Shown here piece after piece: positions 35,001 to 50,000 of a stretch of 64,000 nucleotides of DNA (positions within the stretch are counted from its first letter, which is position 1; each line of letters opens with the position of its first letter). Under the pieces are notes generated by a model, which saw nothing but the letters and a program-made list of their open reading frames with translations, did no database searches and was not told where the DNA came from. The translations under genes were made by a program, and so were the position numbers. Source of the DNA: Pogonophryne albipinna. Its lineage: Eukaryota; Chordata; Actinopteri; Perciformes; Artedidraconidae. The DNA lies in contig CM053256.1 of the NCBI GenBank assembly GCA_028583405.1, positions 25,393,325-25,457,324 on the forward strand, given 5' to 3'.

Positions 35001-38000
35001 CAGCAGCTCACTTAAGTCTGTCACTGATATCCGATTAACAACAGCACATGAATTACTCTCGGATTCAGTGGTTTCCTGATTCAGTCCATTCACAACCCAA
35101 CCTAGGACTGTCTTAACCGCAAAGTGTCCTCCATTTTGACTGTTTATTATTTTCCACGGCTCCATTAGCTTTGGTGCATTTGTTCCTATAAGCAACCCGA
35201 TTTCACAATCCAGTTCGGGCAACTTAATTTCTCTTAGATATTTCCATTAATTTATGGTCTCTTGAGTGGGAATGTGCTCTTTTCCAGCAGGAATTTCCTC
35301 TTGTATGTATACATTAGGCAGCTGATAAAAATCATTGCCTTCGATGCAACTCACTTCAAGACCTTTGACAAAGCAAGTGTCAATCATTTTCTCCTGACCC
35401 ATTGTTTTTAAGAGGATTTTCGTTCTCTTGGCCTTGGCATGCAAATCTTGTTGAAGGGCTTGCCGCTTGAGTACAAAAACTTGCAGTGCTTCCCTGATCC
35501 ATAAATGCGTAAGTCTGCACAGTCTGGTTTGAGTTTGACAACTTTATTTGAACTGGGATAATTGGTAGGGTTTGTTGTTGTGTGGTTTCTGCCATTTAAA
35601 GAGACTAATGCACTACTTACAGAAGCTGCTTGAGTGTATTTATCAGTTGTGTTTTTGTTCAATCCTTTTCTTGTAGATGTGCAATATTGTTGGATGTTTC
35701 ATTGAACAAACTTCACATTTCATTCTTTTCTGACAGTCTTTCCCAGATAGCAAAATATGAGTGAATCAATGTTGAAATATGGTTAGGCAGAAATATTGAA
35801 TCCATGTTGAAACCCGGACATTGAAATTAAACAGAAAGCGCAAATTGTTTTAATGTTGAATAAACGTTGGACTTTCAACCATAACTGACACTATCAATGT
35901 TGATTCAACCATCATCTAAATAGGAATCTACATGCACATTTTTGGTTGATTTTACATTGAATCAATGTTAGGAATCGCCATTGATTCAACCATCTTCCAA
36001 ATGGGAATCTACATGTAAATTGTAGTTGATTTTATATTGAATTTGTTTAATCTGATTCTGTTCAAAAACTAATTATCCACCAAAATCAATGTTGTTGCTA
36101 ATCTTTGACATATCCAAGACTGTGATAAAAAAAAAGCCGACCCCCCCAACATTCATTATATGGAAAATAACTGCCTTTTTGTGCATGTTTTTCATAGAAA
36201 ACGCAAATTCATGTTTTCAAACTGGCAGTTCAAGGGTTAAAATCCTGAACATAATTTAACATTTGGTATTTTTGATCAGGACTGAAGTTGATTGAAAGAT
36301 TTAACCCCAAAAAGTTTTTTAAAATATTAATCTGTTGTCATTTTAGAGCAGTTTTTGGAAGTGGGCAATTTTGTCCCGAATGACTAATTTGTAACTTTTT
36401 TGTTCAATCTGATTTTGTGCAAAAACTAATAATGCAAAAAAAACAATTTTGTTGCTAATCTTTGACATATCCAAGACTGTTATAAAAAAAAAAGAGCCAG
36501 TCCCCAGATATGTATTTTTTGGAAAATAACTAATTTTCTCTGTTTTCATCATGAAAAAAAACAGCGGTTTCATTTATTCGAAATGGCATTTAAAGGGTTA
36601 AAATCCTGAAAATTATTACATTTCTGGTATTTTCTATTAGGGCGGAAGTTGCTTTAAAGATTCAACCCAAAAAAGTTGTGAAAAAAAACTTTTAATATAA
36701 TGTTTTTATCAAAGCATTTTGCAGTGGACATTTTTGTCTCGAATGACTAATTTGCGTAGTCCAATCGAATGATACCGGAGGGTTAAACAGACATGTTTTA
36801 ACTTGTTTTCTTCCTTTTATATTACTTACAGTTTGAAGAGTTGCTTGGCCTCCGATGGTTTGGATGGTATTAAACGATGTGTTTGCTCAAAATAAAATAA
36901 CAAACCTTTACATGTGCAACAAAGAAAAGAGGCCTTTACAATATTCAAAACAAATAAGCAAAACTCAAATAAAATAACAAACAACTTGGGTATTCTTTCT
37001 TTCTTGACAATGCTTATATAACTTAAAGGGTAATTGTACGGTTAAAAACTGTTCCTCGACGGCGTCTTTCAAGCAGGTTGCTGTCCATCACTGTCACTTT
37101 AGAGGAGGCGCCGTGGGAATTGTAGTCTTTTATAGTGTGTTGACTACAGACGTCAAAATTAGGTGGCCTTTCTTATCAAAACAAAAATACTGGCTCTAAC
37201 ACATTTTATTTCTATGGATACCCACAAGTTTCCTCTTTACAGAGTGCCCACTTCATGCTTATCACATGCAGTATTTTGCTTAAATCAGGCAGTTTTTCTT
37301 TAAATAATAAATGTGTTTTTTGTCGCCTTTTCTTAAAAACTGCACATTTGTATATTTCTGCATGCAGCTCCCTAGAGAGTCTTTCATAAACCGGGTATGA
37401 CTGTAAAGCTGAGACTCTGGTGGATTTGATGAGCCCAAATACTCTAGAATAATCACAGCGTCGGAAAATATTTGTCTATTAAGTTTCTTTGAGAATTTAA
37501 ATTAAATGTATTATAAAACTTTACAACCACAACTTACAGACAGAGCGCGTTTCGAAGGATGTATGGCTTTTCAAGAATCATCTTTTCTTACATTTCCAGG
37601 CCGATGTAGACAAGGCGGTGCAGGCGGCACGTAATGCCTTTAAACTTGGGTCACCATGGCGACGGATGGATGCCTCTAATCGCGGCCTGCTACTCCACCG
37701 ATTGGCTGATGCCATTGAGAGGGACGCTGCCTACCTTGCTGTGAGTAATTATTAAATGTTGAATCCCAGAACAAATCTGAACCCATTTCATCCTAAATTC
37801 CAGGATAGACCAGAGAAGAACTGCTATACTATATTTCTTGTAAAGTATTATTTCTTTCTTTTGGTCATGTCGTTATTGAATGCATATCTTTTTGCACATC
37901 ATTAAATCAAAAAGAAGATGGACCAAGAATCAAACAAACTTGTGTCAGGAAACAATTATCTTTTCTTTTGTTTCAGTTAAACAAAATTGGTAACATAAGT

Positions 38001-41000
38001 ATAAATGACTTGAATATATACTTTTTATTTGGGAAGGGGAAACCTTCTTACTGATTACTTTATGTTACTTTAGTATAACCTCACTATCAAATGCAATGCA
38101 AGTAAATACAAGAAAAAATGAATTACCATAAGATGTCACAAACTATTTTATAAACATATAGGTTCACCTATGAATTAAGATAAGAACAAATGAACCAAAG
38201 AAAGTGAAAACCATAAAGCAACAAATGATTGAGCAGTTTAAATATCGTCATGCATCTTAAATTGATCCAGCGTTGTTTGCACAGGAGCTGGAGACCATCG
38301 ACAATGGGAAGCCGTACACTGTTTCCTACATGGTGGATCTGCCCAACGTGGTCAAATGTTTCAGGTAACAACACACAGCACATGTCAGAGCTTCATTTGG
38401 TGTTATGTAACACTGCTGGCTGCCTCAGTCTATGGACGATACTGTTTCATCATCTTGAAACCTCCCCGACCATCAGTGGCACTGCCCTCTCCGGTTCAAC
38501 AGAGCCAGCTTTGCTTTAGCTGGCCTAAACCACTCTCCAGAGATAACACCACACAGGACATTATCAGCTGTTAAAAATGGTTTTATTTATCAGGCTCTGT
38601 GCTGGTTACATAAAAGGGACGTTTTTTCATTGGACTCTTCTACCGCACAAAATGTACGAATCGCCGCCTATTTCTGTCTTATAAATATCCCCTCTGTTGT
38701 CACTTTCAAAGTTCTGCCTCTTTATTAAAGGCACTGGCCTGAAAAAATAAATCACAAAACTCACCTATCCAGAGCTGCTTTTAATGTCTGATTTAATGTT
38801 TGGTGTTTTTTGCATGTTTTTTTAATGTTTTATGAAATATAACCTAACAAAACAACACAGATATTGAACACCTATGAACCTGCTGTGTTTAGGTACTACG
38901 CAGGCTGGGCTGACAAATGGGAGGGGAAGACCATCCCCATCGATGGAGACTTTTTCTGCTACACCCGACATGAACCCATTGGAGTCTGTGGACAGATCAT
39001 ACCGGTGAGGGGGGGCAGGGAGAAAAATGGAAATAACATTGCAAATTATATAAAGAGAGGAGGAAAAGCATTTTAAATATTTGCCCAGACTATATTTCTC
39101 TGTAGACTAAGCACTGCTGCAGAGGAAAGCATTTTATCCGGATACACTAACACACGGAGAAGCAGTGAGGTTCGAAGAGTTCCTAATTCATCCATTGCAA
39201 ACCTATATTCGGATTCCATAGATTATATATAAGCCTGTAAAGAATGTTGTGGATACGTATGGTTATATACTTACAACTCATTATTCAGGGTTATGCTTCA
39301 TTTAGATCAGGGGTGCCCAACCAGTCGTTCGATCGCGGGGAGATTCCCAGTCGATCGCAAGATGTGTCTAAAAATAGAACAACAATATTCAGTTTTATCG
39401 TTAATGTCCTATAACATAATCTTCCTGTGCCAGAATAATACACTTGAACGCATCAAAGCTTTGTGATTGGCGTGACCCCATGTGTCGGGGCGTGGCTGGT
39501 GGGCAGTGGGCATAGTTCGCTGACGTTGTCCGTGGCAACAGGAGTGACAGTTCGCACACACACAAGACCGCAATTATGGCAGAAGCCCAAAATATATAAT
39601 TTTCACTCCGAGTGGGAGGATGATTATTTTTGTATCTATTCCAATTCAAAGTCCATCTGTCTCATCTGCAATGCGAGCGTGGCTTTACCGAAGAAGGGTA
39701 ATTTAGGAGCGGCATTTCAAAACAGTGCACAAACGCTACGAGACGGAATTCCCTCCTAATTCTGCCCTACGCTCCCAAAAGGGGAGGGGCCTGAAAGGAC
39801 AGCTAAATGCACAGCAGTCCATTTTCACCAGGCCCAACAACAAGAGCAAGGCTGCTACCAGAGCATCTTATCGTGTCAGTCACGTTCTTGCGAAACTTTC
39901 AAAGACGGTGTTGTGAAAGAAGTATTCCTGGAGGCTGCCAACGCACTTTTGGGGACAGTAAAAATAACAGTAGCATTTCAACAGGTTTTTGATATGATAA
40001 AAACTCAAGTTAGATACCGTTATTGATCAGCTGTAACAAGTTTTAGTTTGTTTGAACTTATTAATTATAATTATTGTACAAAATGGTATAAGAATGCAAA
40101 CTTAAATTGATTATAGTCTATTATCAATTCAGGTTAAGAAACTAGTGTTGCTTGCATCCTATTTTAAAGGCATTTATTTTTATACTCTACTAAAATGCTA
40201 CAAAAAAGGGTTTGATTCTATTAATTTTGTCTTTTTTATTGCACTTTGGCAGCAGACTCCTGTGTAGCTTCAGATCTGAGTTGTCTTATTAGTAAGCCTA
40301 ATTTATACTTTTGTAGCAACACTATTTGTATATAATGGTAAAGAAAGGGTCTTTTCTTTTTTCCTGGACTTTAGGACTTGCTAAACCCGTCAAAGGAGCC
40401 ACAATATCTGAGACATTTCTGCAAAACGCACGGTAATAGCCAGCCATCCCCAAAAAGCGTCGGAGCTCACGACGCGTCTGGGGGGGTGGGACATCTATAA
40501 TAGCCTGTACCTTAACAGCCACAGGGCAGACCTGACCTTGTCCCACTTGCTTACCTAAATACGTCACTATAGCCTTCCCAAACTCACATTTTGCCAAATT
40601 GAGTGTGAGGGAAGCTGAACGCAAACGATCAAAAATCTCACTCAGTCTTCAGATGCTCAAGCCAGGTAGATGAATAGGCCACAATATCATCCAGATAAAC
40701 TTCACAGTTCCCAACCCCACATAAAACCCTGTTCATCAGCCGCTGGAAAGTGGCGGGTGAATTTCTCAACCCAAACGGCATAACCGTGTACTCCAAAAAA
40801 CAATCTGGTGTGACAAATGCACTGATTTCAGCAGCACGCTTAGTGAGGGGGACCTGCTAATATCCCTTTAAGAGGTCCAACTTTGAGGGTTTTGCACTCC
40901 TGAGAAAAATAACTCGTCTACAAAGACAGGTAAAGTAAGGTAGCTCACAGCAAGAAGAGAAGGACAAGATACTACACTCAAAGTGCGAACACAGCACAAC

Positions 41001-44000
41001 AGGACAAAAGATCTCAACACGCGCAGAGTTGGGAGTAGGAGAAGTTGAGTCGCCGAGAAACTGCACGGCTGCAGCTTAAAATGCTCCCGTCTCCTCAGGC
41101 GGACCAATCAGCCTGTCGAGGGCAGCCAATCAGCAACCGGACACCACCTGTTCAATCACACGCAGCCACACAAACACAGAAGGAGGAAGAAATATCTGCA
41201 CACAATACACATAACGACCCAGGGTCGTAACAAAAGGATCTGCAGTATTTTATGAAGTATTAATCGTACAAAGGTCAGTTTTATTCAAGTAGAAGTGTGT
41301 ATTTACCTGGTAGTAGGCTGTCAGTAATGACTACGCCTATTTGGACTGGTAGATCTCGGCAGACTGGCAACTTTAAAAGTAGCTCTCGGTTAAAAAAAGG
41401 TTGGGCACCCCTGATTTAAATTATTCTGTATTTCCTTGAAAGCCCATATCATATCTGATTGATGTTTTGTCCTTCATACACTCACCACTGATCCACTACA
41501 GCAGTGGTTCCCAACCTTTTTTGTCTCGTGTACTCCTTGAGCTGGTCTCCCTTCTATACGAATGTCCTCACTCATCTGTGAAGATATGCCTACATTTTGT
41601 CTTGTGTTAAACCCTTGGTAATCGTATCTAACCCAACTGCTCCTTAAATAAAAATCACTGATATAACTTACCCTTAATACAAATGCATTTAAACTTGACA
41701 TTTACACCGATTGTGAGTGAAAATTATAATAATAATAAAGACTCACTTCTAGCAGTTTTTTTAGGAGCTCTGAAAATACCCCACGCAACCCGTTAAGTAC
41801 CCCTAGGGGTCCCCGTACCCCCTGTTGGGAACCACTGCACTAAAGAGTCAAAGCAGAAACCGGTGGTATCACAATGTTTGCACTTCTTTAATATGTACGT
41901 TTTACTGTCACTTGATTCAGACTCCAAAAAAGACAAAAGATTTGATATCACAAATCTGATAATAAATGTATAATTGATTTGAGCAATAGCAAACAAGGAA
42001 CAGTGGAGGGGGAGGGGGAGGAGTGTAATAGTGTGATCATTAACCAAAAATAGAGAAATTAGAGAATAATAACAGAAGTTTAACTAATTGTTAACCGAGG
42101 TTGAACACATGTGAACTTGATACAGGGAACGTGCCTGGATTTGTTTGTCCCGCAGGCTTTAGTAGAAGTCAATGTAAAATGAAAATGTGTTGTGAACATA
42201 TTTACCTCTTCTCCCTGCAGTGGAACTTCCCTCTGCTGATGCAGGCCTGGAAGCTGGGCCCTGCCCTGGCCACTGGGAACACCGTGGTGATGAAGGTCGC
42301 TGAGCAGACTCCGCTCACAGCTCTCTACGTAGCCAGCCTGATCAAAGAGGTACTCATTAACAACATGTCAGGGCATGATACTTTCACCAGATACACATTA
42401 AGACCATCTATCATGTGTGACGTGTTTCTGTTTCCAGGTGGGCTTCCCTGACGGTGTTGTGAACATCTTGGCAGGCCTGGGGCCGTCAGCTGGGGCTGCC
42501 ATCGCACGGCACATGGATGTGGACAAGGTGGCCTTCACTGGATCCACAGAGGTAGCAACAACTTAATGTACTGCTGTCGACATGCTAAAACTCATTCAAA
42601 AGCTAACCGGTATATTGTGAGCATATGTGGGCAAAAAGATATTTGACCCTGATCGAAAGGAACTTATTTATAACACATACTCTTAAGATAATACTTGTTG
42701 ATGTTGTGTTTTTAAAGAGTCCTTTTTAGGATTTTCCCTTTCCTGTAGTGTGTTATATACAGTAGGTTGTTGTGCCTGTAAATTGTTCTCCGGGCAGATG
42801 TCACTTCTGTAACATATCGACATCACAGCACAATTGTAACATAGTGACATCACTATGTTGCAATTGCGCTTCAACTCATTGTACATGATAGGCTAAAGGA
42901 CGGGACATCTATAAGCAGTTGACCCATTACAACAGAGCAGGCCAGTTAACCAATCAGAGCAGACTAATGCTAATGTATACACCGACCATATTACGTCCAA
43001 AACAGTCGGGCATTGTTTCTGATGGCAACGTTTCTGATAGTGCTGTGGGGCTGCTTTGCCGATATGACGTCATATCGGACGCAAATCTGGATCAGCTCCG
43101 TTGTACCCCCATTTTTAGAGATTTGGGTACGGAGGAAAAGAGAGAGGGTTTTATTTTCTGACGCTGTGTGAGTTCCCCGACACACCGGGGACACATATTT
43201 ATGTATAAAAAACATCAAAAAGTGCATTTTGCATGATAGGTCCCCTTTAACCTCTGACCTTGAATGTACATTTGTAAAATTCTGCTTTTAAACTGAATAC
43301 ATCGTCTCTGATTTAATCAGTTCAAAAGCTTAGAGTAAATATTCACCTGTTTTTTTTCTGTACTCTGCTCTTAGAAAGGGCATTGATTAGAAAGTTCAAT
43401 ATTAGTATTAGTTTACTTTTAGATTTGGTAGACCATATTTGCAGTGGAATATTTTTGCTATATTAAGCATCTGTCATCAACAGTGGGCTTTAAATCTTCC
43501 TTCTTACAAACATTAAGGGAACCTTGATGATAAGCTCCTTCTCCACAGAAGGCAAACATACATTACACCATCATAAGGAATATTGGCAAAATAATAACTC
43601 ACCCTGCCGTGTCAGCTTTTTACAAATTCTGTTCCAATCTGTTAGTTTGGAAATGGCATTCTAAGTCAGTTGATATAGTATTTATAGCACTAACTCTATC
43701 TGTCTTATCAGGTGGGTCATCTGATCCAGCAGGCGTCAGGCGGCAGTAACCTGAAGAAAGTCACTCTGGAGCTGGGAGGAAAGAGTCCAAACATCATCCT
43801 GTCTGATGCCAACAGTATGTATTTTCCCTTCCACGAACATTCTAACACAGAAGGTTTACAGTTGGTTTTTGGTATTTATTATAATTCAGTTTGGGAATAA
43901 ATGCACAGCTAAAGCAAAGTCTGGCCATGTAAATATATAACACCTGTGATGCTGTTTGCCTTTGTCTGGTTCTGTATTTCGTAAAAGAGCTCTCACAAAG

Positions 44001-47000
44001 CGTAAGAACAATTAAAGGGTTAATTTTCTGTAAGACTTGGTGAATTAAGCAAACATAGACATAGCTATTGTGGAGGGATGTTTTCTGGTATATTAGGGGT
44101 TCAGTATCTCAACCAATGACACTTTGAACCACCACCCTTCTGATTGGTGGAGGACGGCTCTGCCTCCTGAGCTACAGCTGCTTCAAGTGACCTCCACTGG
44201 ATTTATTTCTTACTGCAGCATTAATGTTTACATGGAGCAGCTGCATAGGATGTGTATATGTTTGTGCTGAGCATGTTAGCTTTGCTTGTGAGCAGGGGCG
44301 CCGCCAGGGATTTTGGGCCCCATGAAAAGATATCACATTGGGCCCCACCAGCAGGCCCAGGCCACGCCAACCAAGCACAATTGCTGTAACCACACCTCCA
44401 GAACCCAATCGACTCATTTATGCTTTAAATATCTCTACCTGTACAGGCTTGCATCTATCTTGTAGTCCAATACTAACTGCACAATATTTACTGACACTGA
44501 GCGGAGAAAATATAACACTGTGCAGACATGCAACATTCTGCTGCAGTAGAATTCACTATTTGATATAACACTAACATTCCTGACAATAGATCTCAATAGT
44601 CATCTTTTATGGTGTACATGCCTTTTTAATAACATTTTTGAATGGAACATTCAAAAATCAAAATAAATATAACTTAAATATACATGACCTCTTAAATTAA
44701 AATAAAGTGAACATTAACACCAATATTATCATTTATAAAATGCTATAACAAAAAAAATAACATAAGCAGCAGATTTTTTTAATTAAATATACATACCAAC
44801 TACAAAATAAGCGGGTATTAAAGTGTAAACGGACAACAAAACGGAAATGGAAATGAAAAAGCCTGATGGTGGCGCTAAATCAGAGCCTATTACCTGTTCT
44901 CAGTCTTTTTCTCATCATGCATCTTCTGTGTAGTGATCCAATATCGTTACCATAGCCTTGCCCTTTAACAGTTATTACGAGCCCTGGCTCAGCCTTACTC
45001 ACCAAGAGCCCAGCGCCTAGCCTTCTTACAGGCAAAGTCACTGATCAAGTCCTTGAAGTCCAGCTTTCTAGCCAACTGGCTTTCAATGGACAGCATGGCA
45101 AGACTGCAAAGCCTTATGGGGGGGACAGGGCTGCTGAGCCTAAATATGGATCTGTTGCTCCTGGCACCAGAGGGAGGGACAACTGATTTAGTATGAATAG
45201 CTGCTAAAAATGTACCTGCATTTATTAAATGTCAGCTAAAAGAGCAGTGAAATGAAAAACCTCAGCATTTTCTGTGAAGATATTAACAGAACTTAATGTC
45301 AGCAAAACATTACAATTATTATTTACAATGGACTAAGCTTAGCTAACAGACTAATTTCCACCACACATGGACCACACCCACCTTTTCTTTTGAAAAACTG
45401 GGTGACATACTGTCGCCCTTTAGTCCCTCTCTCTTGTCTTTCACTCCTTTCTTTTCTTTTTTGAAAGCCTGACTTTGTTAGTCGTTGAGACATGGTATAC
45501 TACACACGTAAGTACTAGCATCCCTGCTCAAAAAAAGTGAAATGAATCGTAAGTTTAGTGAATACATTATCAATTTAACGTTATATTAATGTTAATTATT
45601 GATGATTGATGAAAGGTTACTTAAACATTTTTTCTTAATGTTCTAAAAATGTTTGCCCCATGTCAACATTAATGGTGCCGGACGAAGTTCATCTTATTGT
45701 CCCATTGTGTGGTGGAAAGTCTAACCAGCTAATAGTGACACACCATTGAGTGCACTTGTACATGAATACAGAAAGTAAGAAATAAAACCACTGGAAGTCA
45801 CCTGTTGTTAGGGTCTATCAAGAGAGGACACTGACAGATGATTGAGAGAGTATTTCAGGTGTACTAACTGACTTTGTCTATCCCCCCCCCCAGTGGAAGA
45901 CGCAGTGGAGCAGTCCCACTTCGCTCTGTTCTTTAACCAAGGCCAGTGCTGCTGTGCTGGCACTCGGACCTACGTCCAGGCAGACATTTACGATGAGTTT
46001 GTGGAGCGGAGCGTGGAGCGAGCTAAGAGACGAGTGGTGGGAGACCCCTTCGACCTGAAGACCGAGCAGGGACCTCAGGTAGGAACCATTTTTGGTCTTG
46101 GTTTCTTCTTTTCTAAGGTTACATTGTTCTGTTGTTTTACATATTACACTTAGCTAAAAAACATCTTATTGATATTGCTTTCTCTGAGGTATTGAGGTAA
46201 TCCAAAAGTAGCGGAAAGTAATTGGGTTACAAATACGTTTATATTTGGATTCCCAGATTAGGTTACTGTAAAAGGTATTTGTAGTCATTGTTCTAATGGA
46301 ATAAATGTTTAAAGTAATCCTCCCAATGATAACAAATGTATATAGGGTTGGCAATGGCATAGTCCGGCAGTGGCTCAGTCTGTAGGGACTTGGAGAGGTA
46401 CCAGTACACCCCCCCTACCCCATAGCTCCTGGGTGCTGTTCAATAGCTGCCCACTGCTCGTAGCACTAGGATGGGTTAAAGGCAGAGGTCCAATTGCACT
46501 GTGTGTGCTGTGTGCATGTACATGTGTGTGACACATAAAGAGGGTTTCATCTTTCGATTCTAACATTTAACTGATATTGCATTTTTACAAGAGACACACA
46601 TTAAGGGAAAAACAGTCATGAAAGAAAATATCTATATGTACATAAACATTCTTATACATACACAGAACACAGACCAGACAAGAAACTGCAGTCAGTAATA
46701 TCACTTCTAGCAAACCCTTTCACAAGGTCATTCCATGCATCATTCCTATATAAAAACCTGAAATATAATGTGTGCTGTTTCCTCTCGATGTCCCAAAGGT
46801 GGATCAGGAGCAGTTCAACAAGATTCTGGGCTACATCAGCAGCGGAAAGAGAGAAGGAGCCAAGCTGTTGTGTGGAGGAGGCGTGGCTGCAGACAGAGGG
46901 TACTACATCCAGCCCACCGTGTTCGGAGACGTCCAGGACAACATGACCATCGCCAGGGAGGAGGTAGGGTTTAAAACGCCTCAATAAAAACAATCAACAT

Positions 47001-50000
47001 AATCAGGGAAAAATTAATTACAACTGATTTACTTTTGTGCTCCCCAAAACGAGTGGTTCAATATTCCAACCTTGGTTGGTGCTTCTCTGTGCACAGTGTG
47101 GTGTCCTTCAGTGTGGCTGAGCGGTCAGCTTTTGTATTCTTATATGCTGAGATACTCACCGCTGCCATTAGCTACTTTTAGGGGAAGAATTAAAATATGG
47201 TATTTTCTATATTTGTGTAACTATATTTGCGTTTTCCATTTTTTTAAATAATATAGCATTACATACAGTTAAAAAAAGAAAGGCATAATTGAATTATGAG
47301 GAATAACCTATAAAACTAAAGTCAATTACTGGGTTCCTTAGCTGGAATTATTAGCACCTAAAATAACATTGATTTATCCCTTTTATAGCCTTATGGGTAT
47401 CTGAGAGTCACTCCGCAGAATCCCACTTTTTAGCAAGGAACACAATGTCTCCTGAGTGCGAAATAAGCATGATATGTGAGTTAGATGTCTACAGATCAAA
47501 AGTGTTTTAGCTGGTTTGCTCTTCATGAAATTATTCCTGTGTGATTTCTTTTTTTTTCTCTTGCAGATCTTTGGTCCAGTCATGCAGATCCTGAAGTTCA
47601 AATCCCTGGAGGAGGTGGTGGAGAGAGCCAACGATACTAAATATGGCCTGGCTGCCGCTGTGTTTACTAAAGACATCGACAAGGCCAACTATGTTTCGCA
47701 CAGTCTGCGAGCCGGCACTGTCTGGTAGGTCTGAGTGTGAACATTAATGTCTCTGAGGCCTGGGTATTCATATTGCATCTTTCAACTGTTTTGTTGCTTT
47801 GTTGCATCCCTATCAACTCTGATATAACATTTTTATCATTATAAATGTGCGTTTCTGTGGCTATGTGGTTCAAATTCTTTTACAAAGAAGTCCAGTGTGA
47901 CAAAATGAGTAAAACTATGAAAACAACTCAATGTGTCCCTGTCTCTCTGTCCTTACAGGATTAACTGCTATGACGTGCTCGCGGCTCAGGCTCCATTCGG
48001 AGGTTACAAGGCTTCCGGTAACGGCAGAGAGCTTGGGGAGTACGGCCTTGAGAACTACACAGAAGTCAAAACGGTAATTTTCAAAAATATACTATGTATA
48101 TAAAGGATATAGGGATAGGATATAAAGAGGACATATCCTGCTCATTTTCAGGTTTCATATCAGTATTTTGTGCCTCTGTGACATGTCTCCATGCTTTAAT
48201 GTTAAAAAGCTTTTAATATTTCCCATACTGCCTGTGCTGGAGCACCTCTTTTCACCCTCTGTCTGAAACCAGAGCCCAGTCTGCTCTGATTGGTTAGCTG
48301 GCCGGCTCTGTTGTGATTAGTTAAAAACTTAGAGATGTGTAGGAAATGTCCAAGCCAATCAGGTACAGACAGAGAGAGAGAGGAGAGAGAGGAGGGAGAG
48401 GGAGGGAGAGAGAGAGGGGGAGAGGGAGAGAGAGAGATTTCATGGCGAGCATTGTGTTGCCATGGCAACGGCATTTGAAGAAATGTGAACGTTTTGTTGA
48501 AGAAACATAACAGATATCGGTGAAATTTCAAAGCGTGAAGCATCTCAAGGACCTTGAGATCTGAAGTGTGCTTTTTGTGTACTTTCGGGTCAATAATGTG
48601 GCCTTTTTGGCAGATGGTGTGCGGCTGCTGCTGTGAGGAAATATCAGCCTGAAATTACAATGGGCTTTAATGGAGACATGTTGAACGTTTTTTTGTCACT
48701 TCATTTTTGTTTAATTTGTTTGCTTAATTAGTTTTCCTACGTTTGTCATGAAAAATGATGTCTCAGGAATGTAGGGTTTGGGAATTATGGCAGGTTTAAA
48801 AAATGTCAGACTGTCCTCCACTCTAATTTCAGTCTGTCCTCCACTCTAACTCTGACATCCCGCACTCTGCCTTAACGAGCTGCGCAATGTTAAAGTTAAA
48901 ATGTGATGAATTATGGGCTATATCTCGGGAATTATGAAAGTTAGGAATGAGAAAAGTAATCGCAATCGATTCCCGACCGAGCTGAACGTTTTGATGTTTG
49001 AACGGAGTTTCTGCGATGTGGAATGTGGGAGAAGAAGAGGGCCAAAATAACAGGTGGAATAATACAGAATGTTGTGCGTAGAAGAACAGATAGTTGGAAT
49101 GCTGTTAACAGCATTCCCACTAAATAATAATAGCAATAATAATTGGGAGGGGGGGGCGCGGCTGTTCTTATGTTCTCTGAGGGGAGGCTCACCTTCCCAC
49201 ACTTTGAAAACCCCCGGTTTAGATTATTGTAATGCACTTTATGCCGGCCTAAACCAGACTTCGCTGGCATGCCTGCAGCTTGTACAAAACGCTGCGGCTC
49301 GGCTGCTTCACACCAATTCTGGCTTCCCTCCACTGGCTTCCTGTCCATTTTAGAGTTAATTTTAAGATTTTATTGTTTGTTTTTAAATAACTTAATGGGC
49401 TGGCCCCTCAGTACATCTCCGACCTCCTACAGGTGTACACCCCCTCAAGGGCTTTGAGGTCGGCTGATCAGCTGCGGCTGGTAGTCCCAAAAACAAGGAA
49501 AAAGACCAGGGGAGTCCCGCCTAAAGACCCACCTCTTTTCCCTCGCTTTCGAGTCAGTCTGAGCTCTACCTATTTGTATGCTTTTATTGTCTGTCCATAG
49601 CCTTTATGTGCCTTGTATCTATTCTTATGTGTGCCTTTTATCTATTTTTATTATATTCGTTGTGAAGCACTTTGGCAAACCCTCTGTTTTTAAAATGTGC
49701 TATAGAAATAAAGTGGATTGGATTGGATTGACATGCACACAAACAGGAAAAAGGGAAAACCCCCAAAAAGCATAATAGGGCCTCTTTAATAAGTTAAGCT
49801 TATCAAATAAATCCATGCTGGTTATGCAGCAGGAAGCTCTTCCTTTCAGGATCCTAACATCCAAACATGTATGATTGTTAATAAGGCATTGTCAATCAGC
49901 ACCAGGCATGATAGATAGATAGACAGAAGATAGATTGCGTTGCAGCAGCATTTAAAAAACAAGGAAATGTACGTAAGAGAAATTGAGACACAAGAAATAA

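Larger units (their letters stand above)
30979..35700 (-). mobile_element. BEL/Pao LTR retrotransposon, degraded and nested
   Basis: Blocks on the minus strand, in 5' to 3' order: aspartic protease ([13 protein letters not shown] near 35,500), the linker [16 protein letters not shown], reverse transcriptase ([18 protein letters not shown] and [16 protein letters not shown], 33,990-34,412; catalytic YADD near 34,000 in a different frame), a Pao-specific segment and RNase H (33,317-33,982; HHFSDASE), the integrase zinc-binding region ([11 protein letters not shown], 32,661-33,242) and integrase core ([14 protein letters not shown] and [17 protein letters not shown], 31,109-31,507). Order and motifs are those of BEL/Pao. 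Frameshifts, a LINE insertion at 34.5 kb and an insertion at 31.6-32.7 kb inactivate it. It sits in aldh2 intron 2 in antisense. Confidence 0.88.

Noticed and set aside
44095..44185. Possible tRNA gene (A and B box)
   Set aside because: No cloverleaf, and the downstream sequence matches a SINE body; SINE head.
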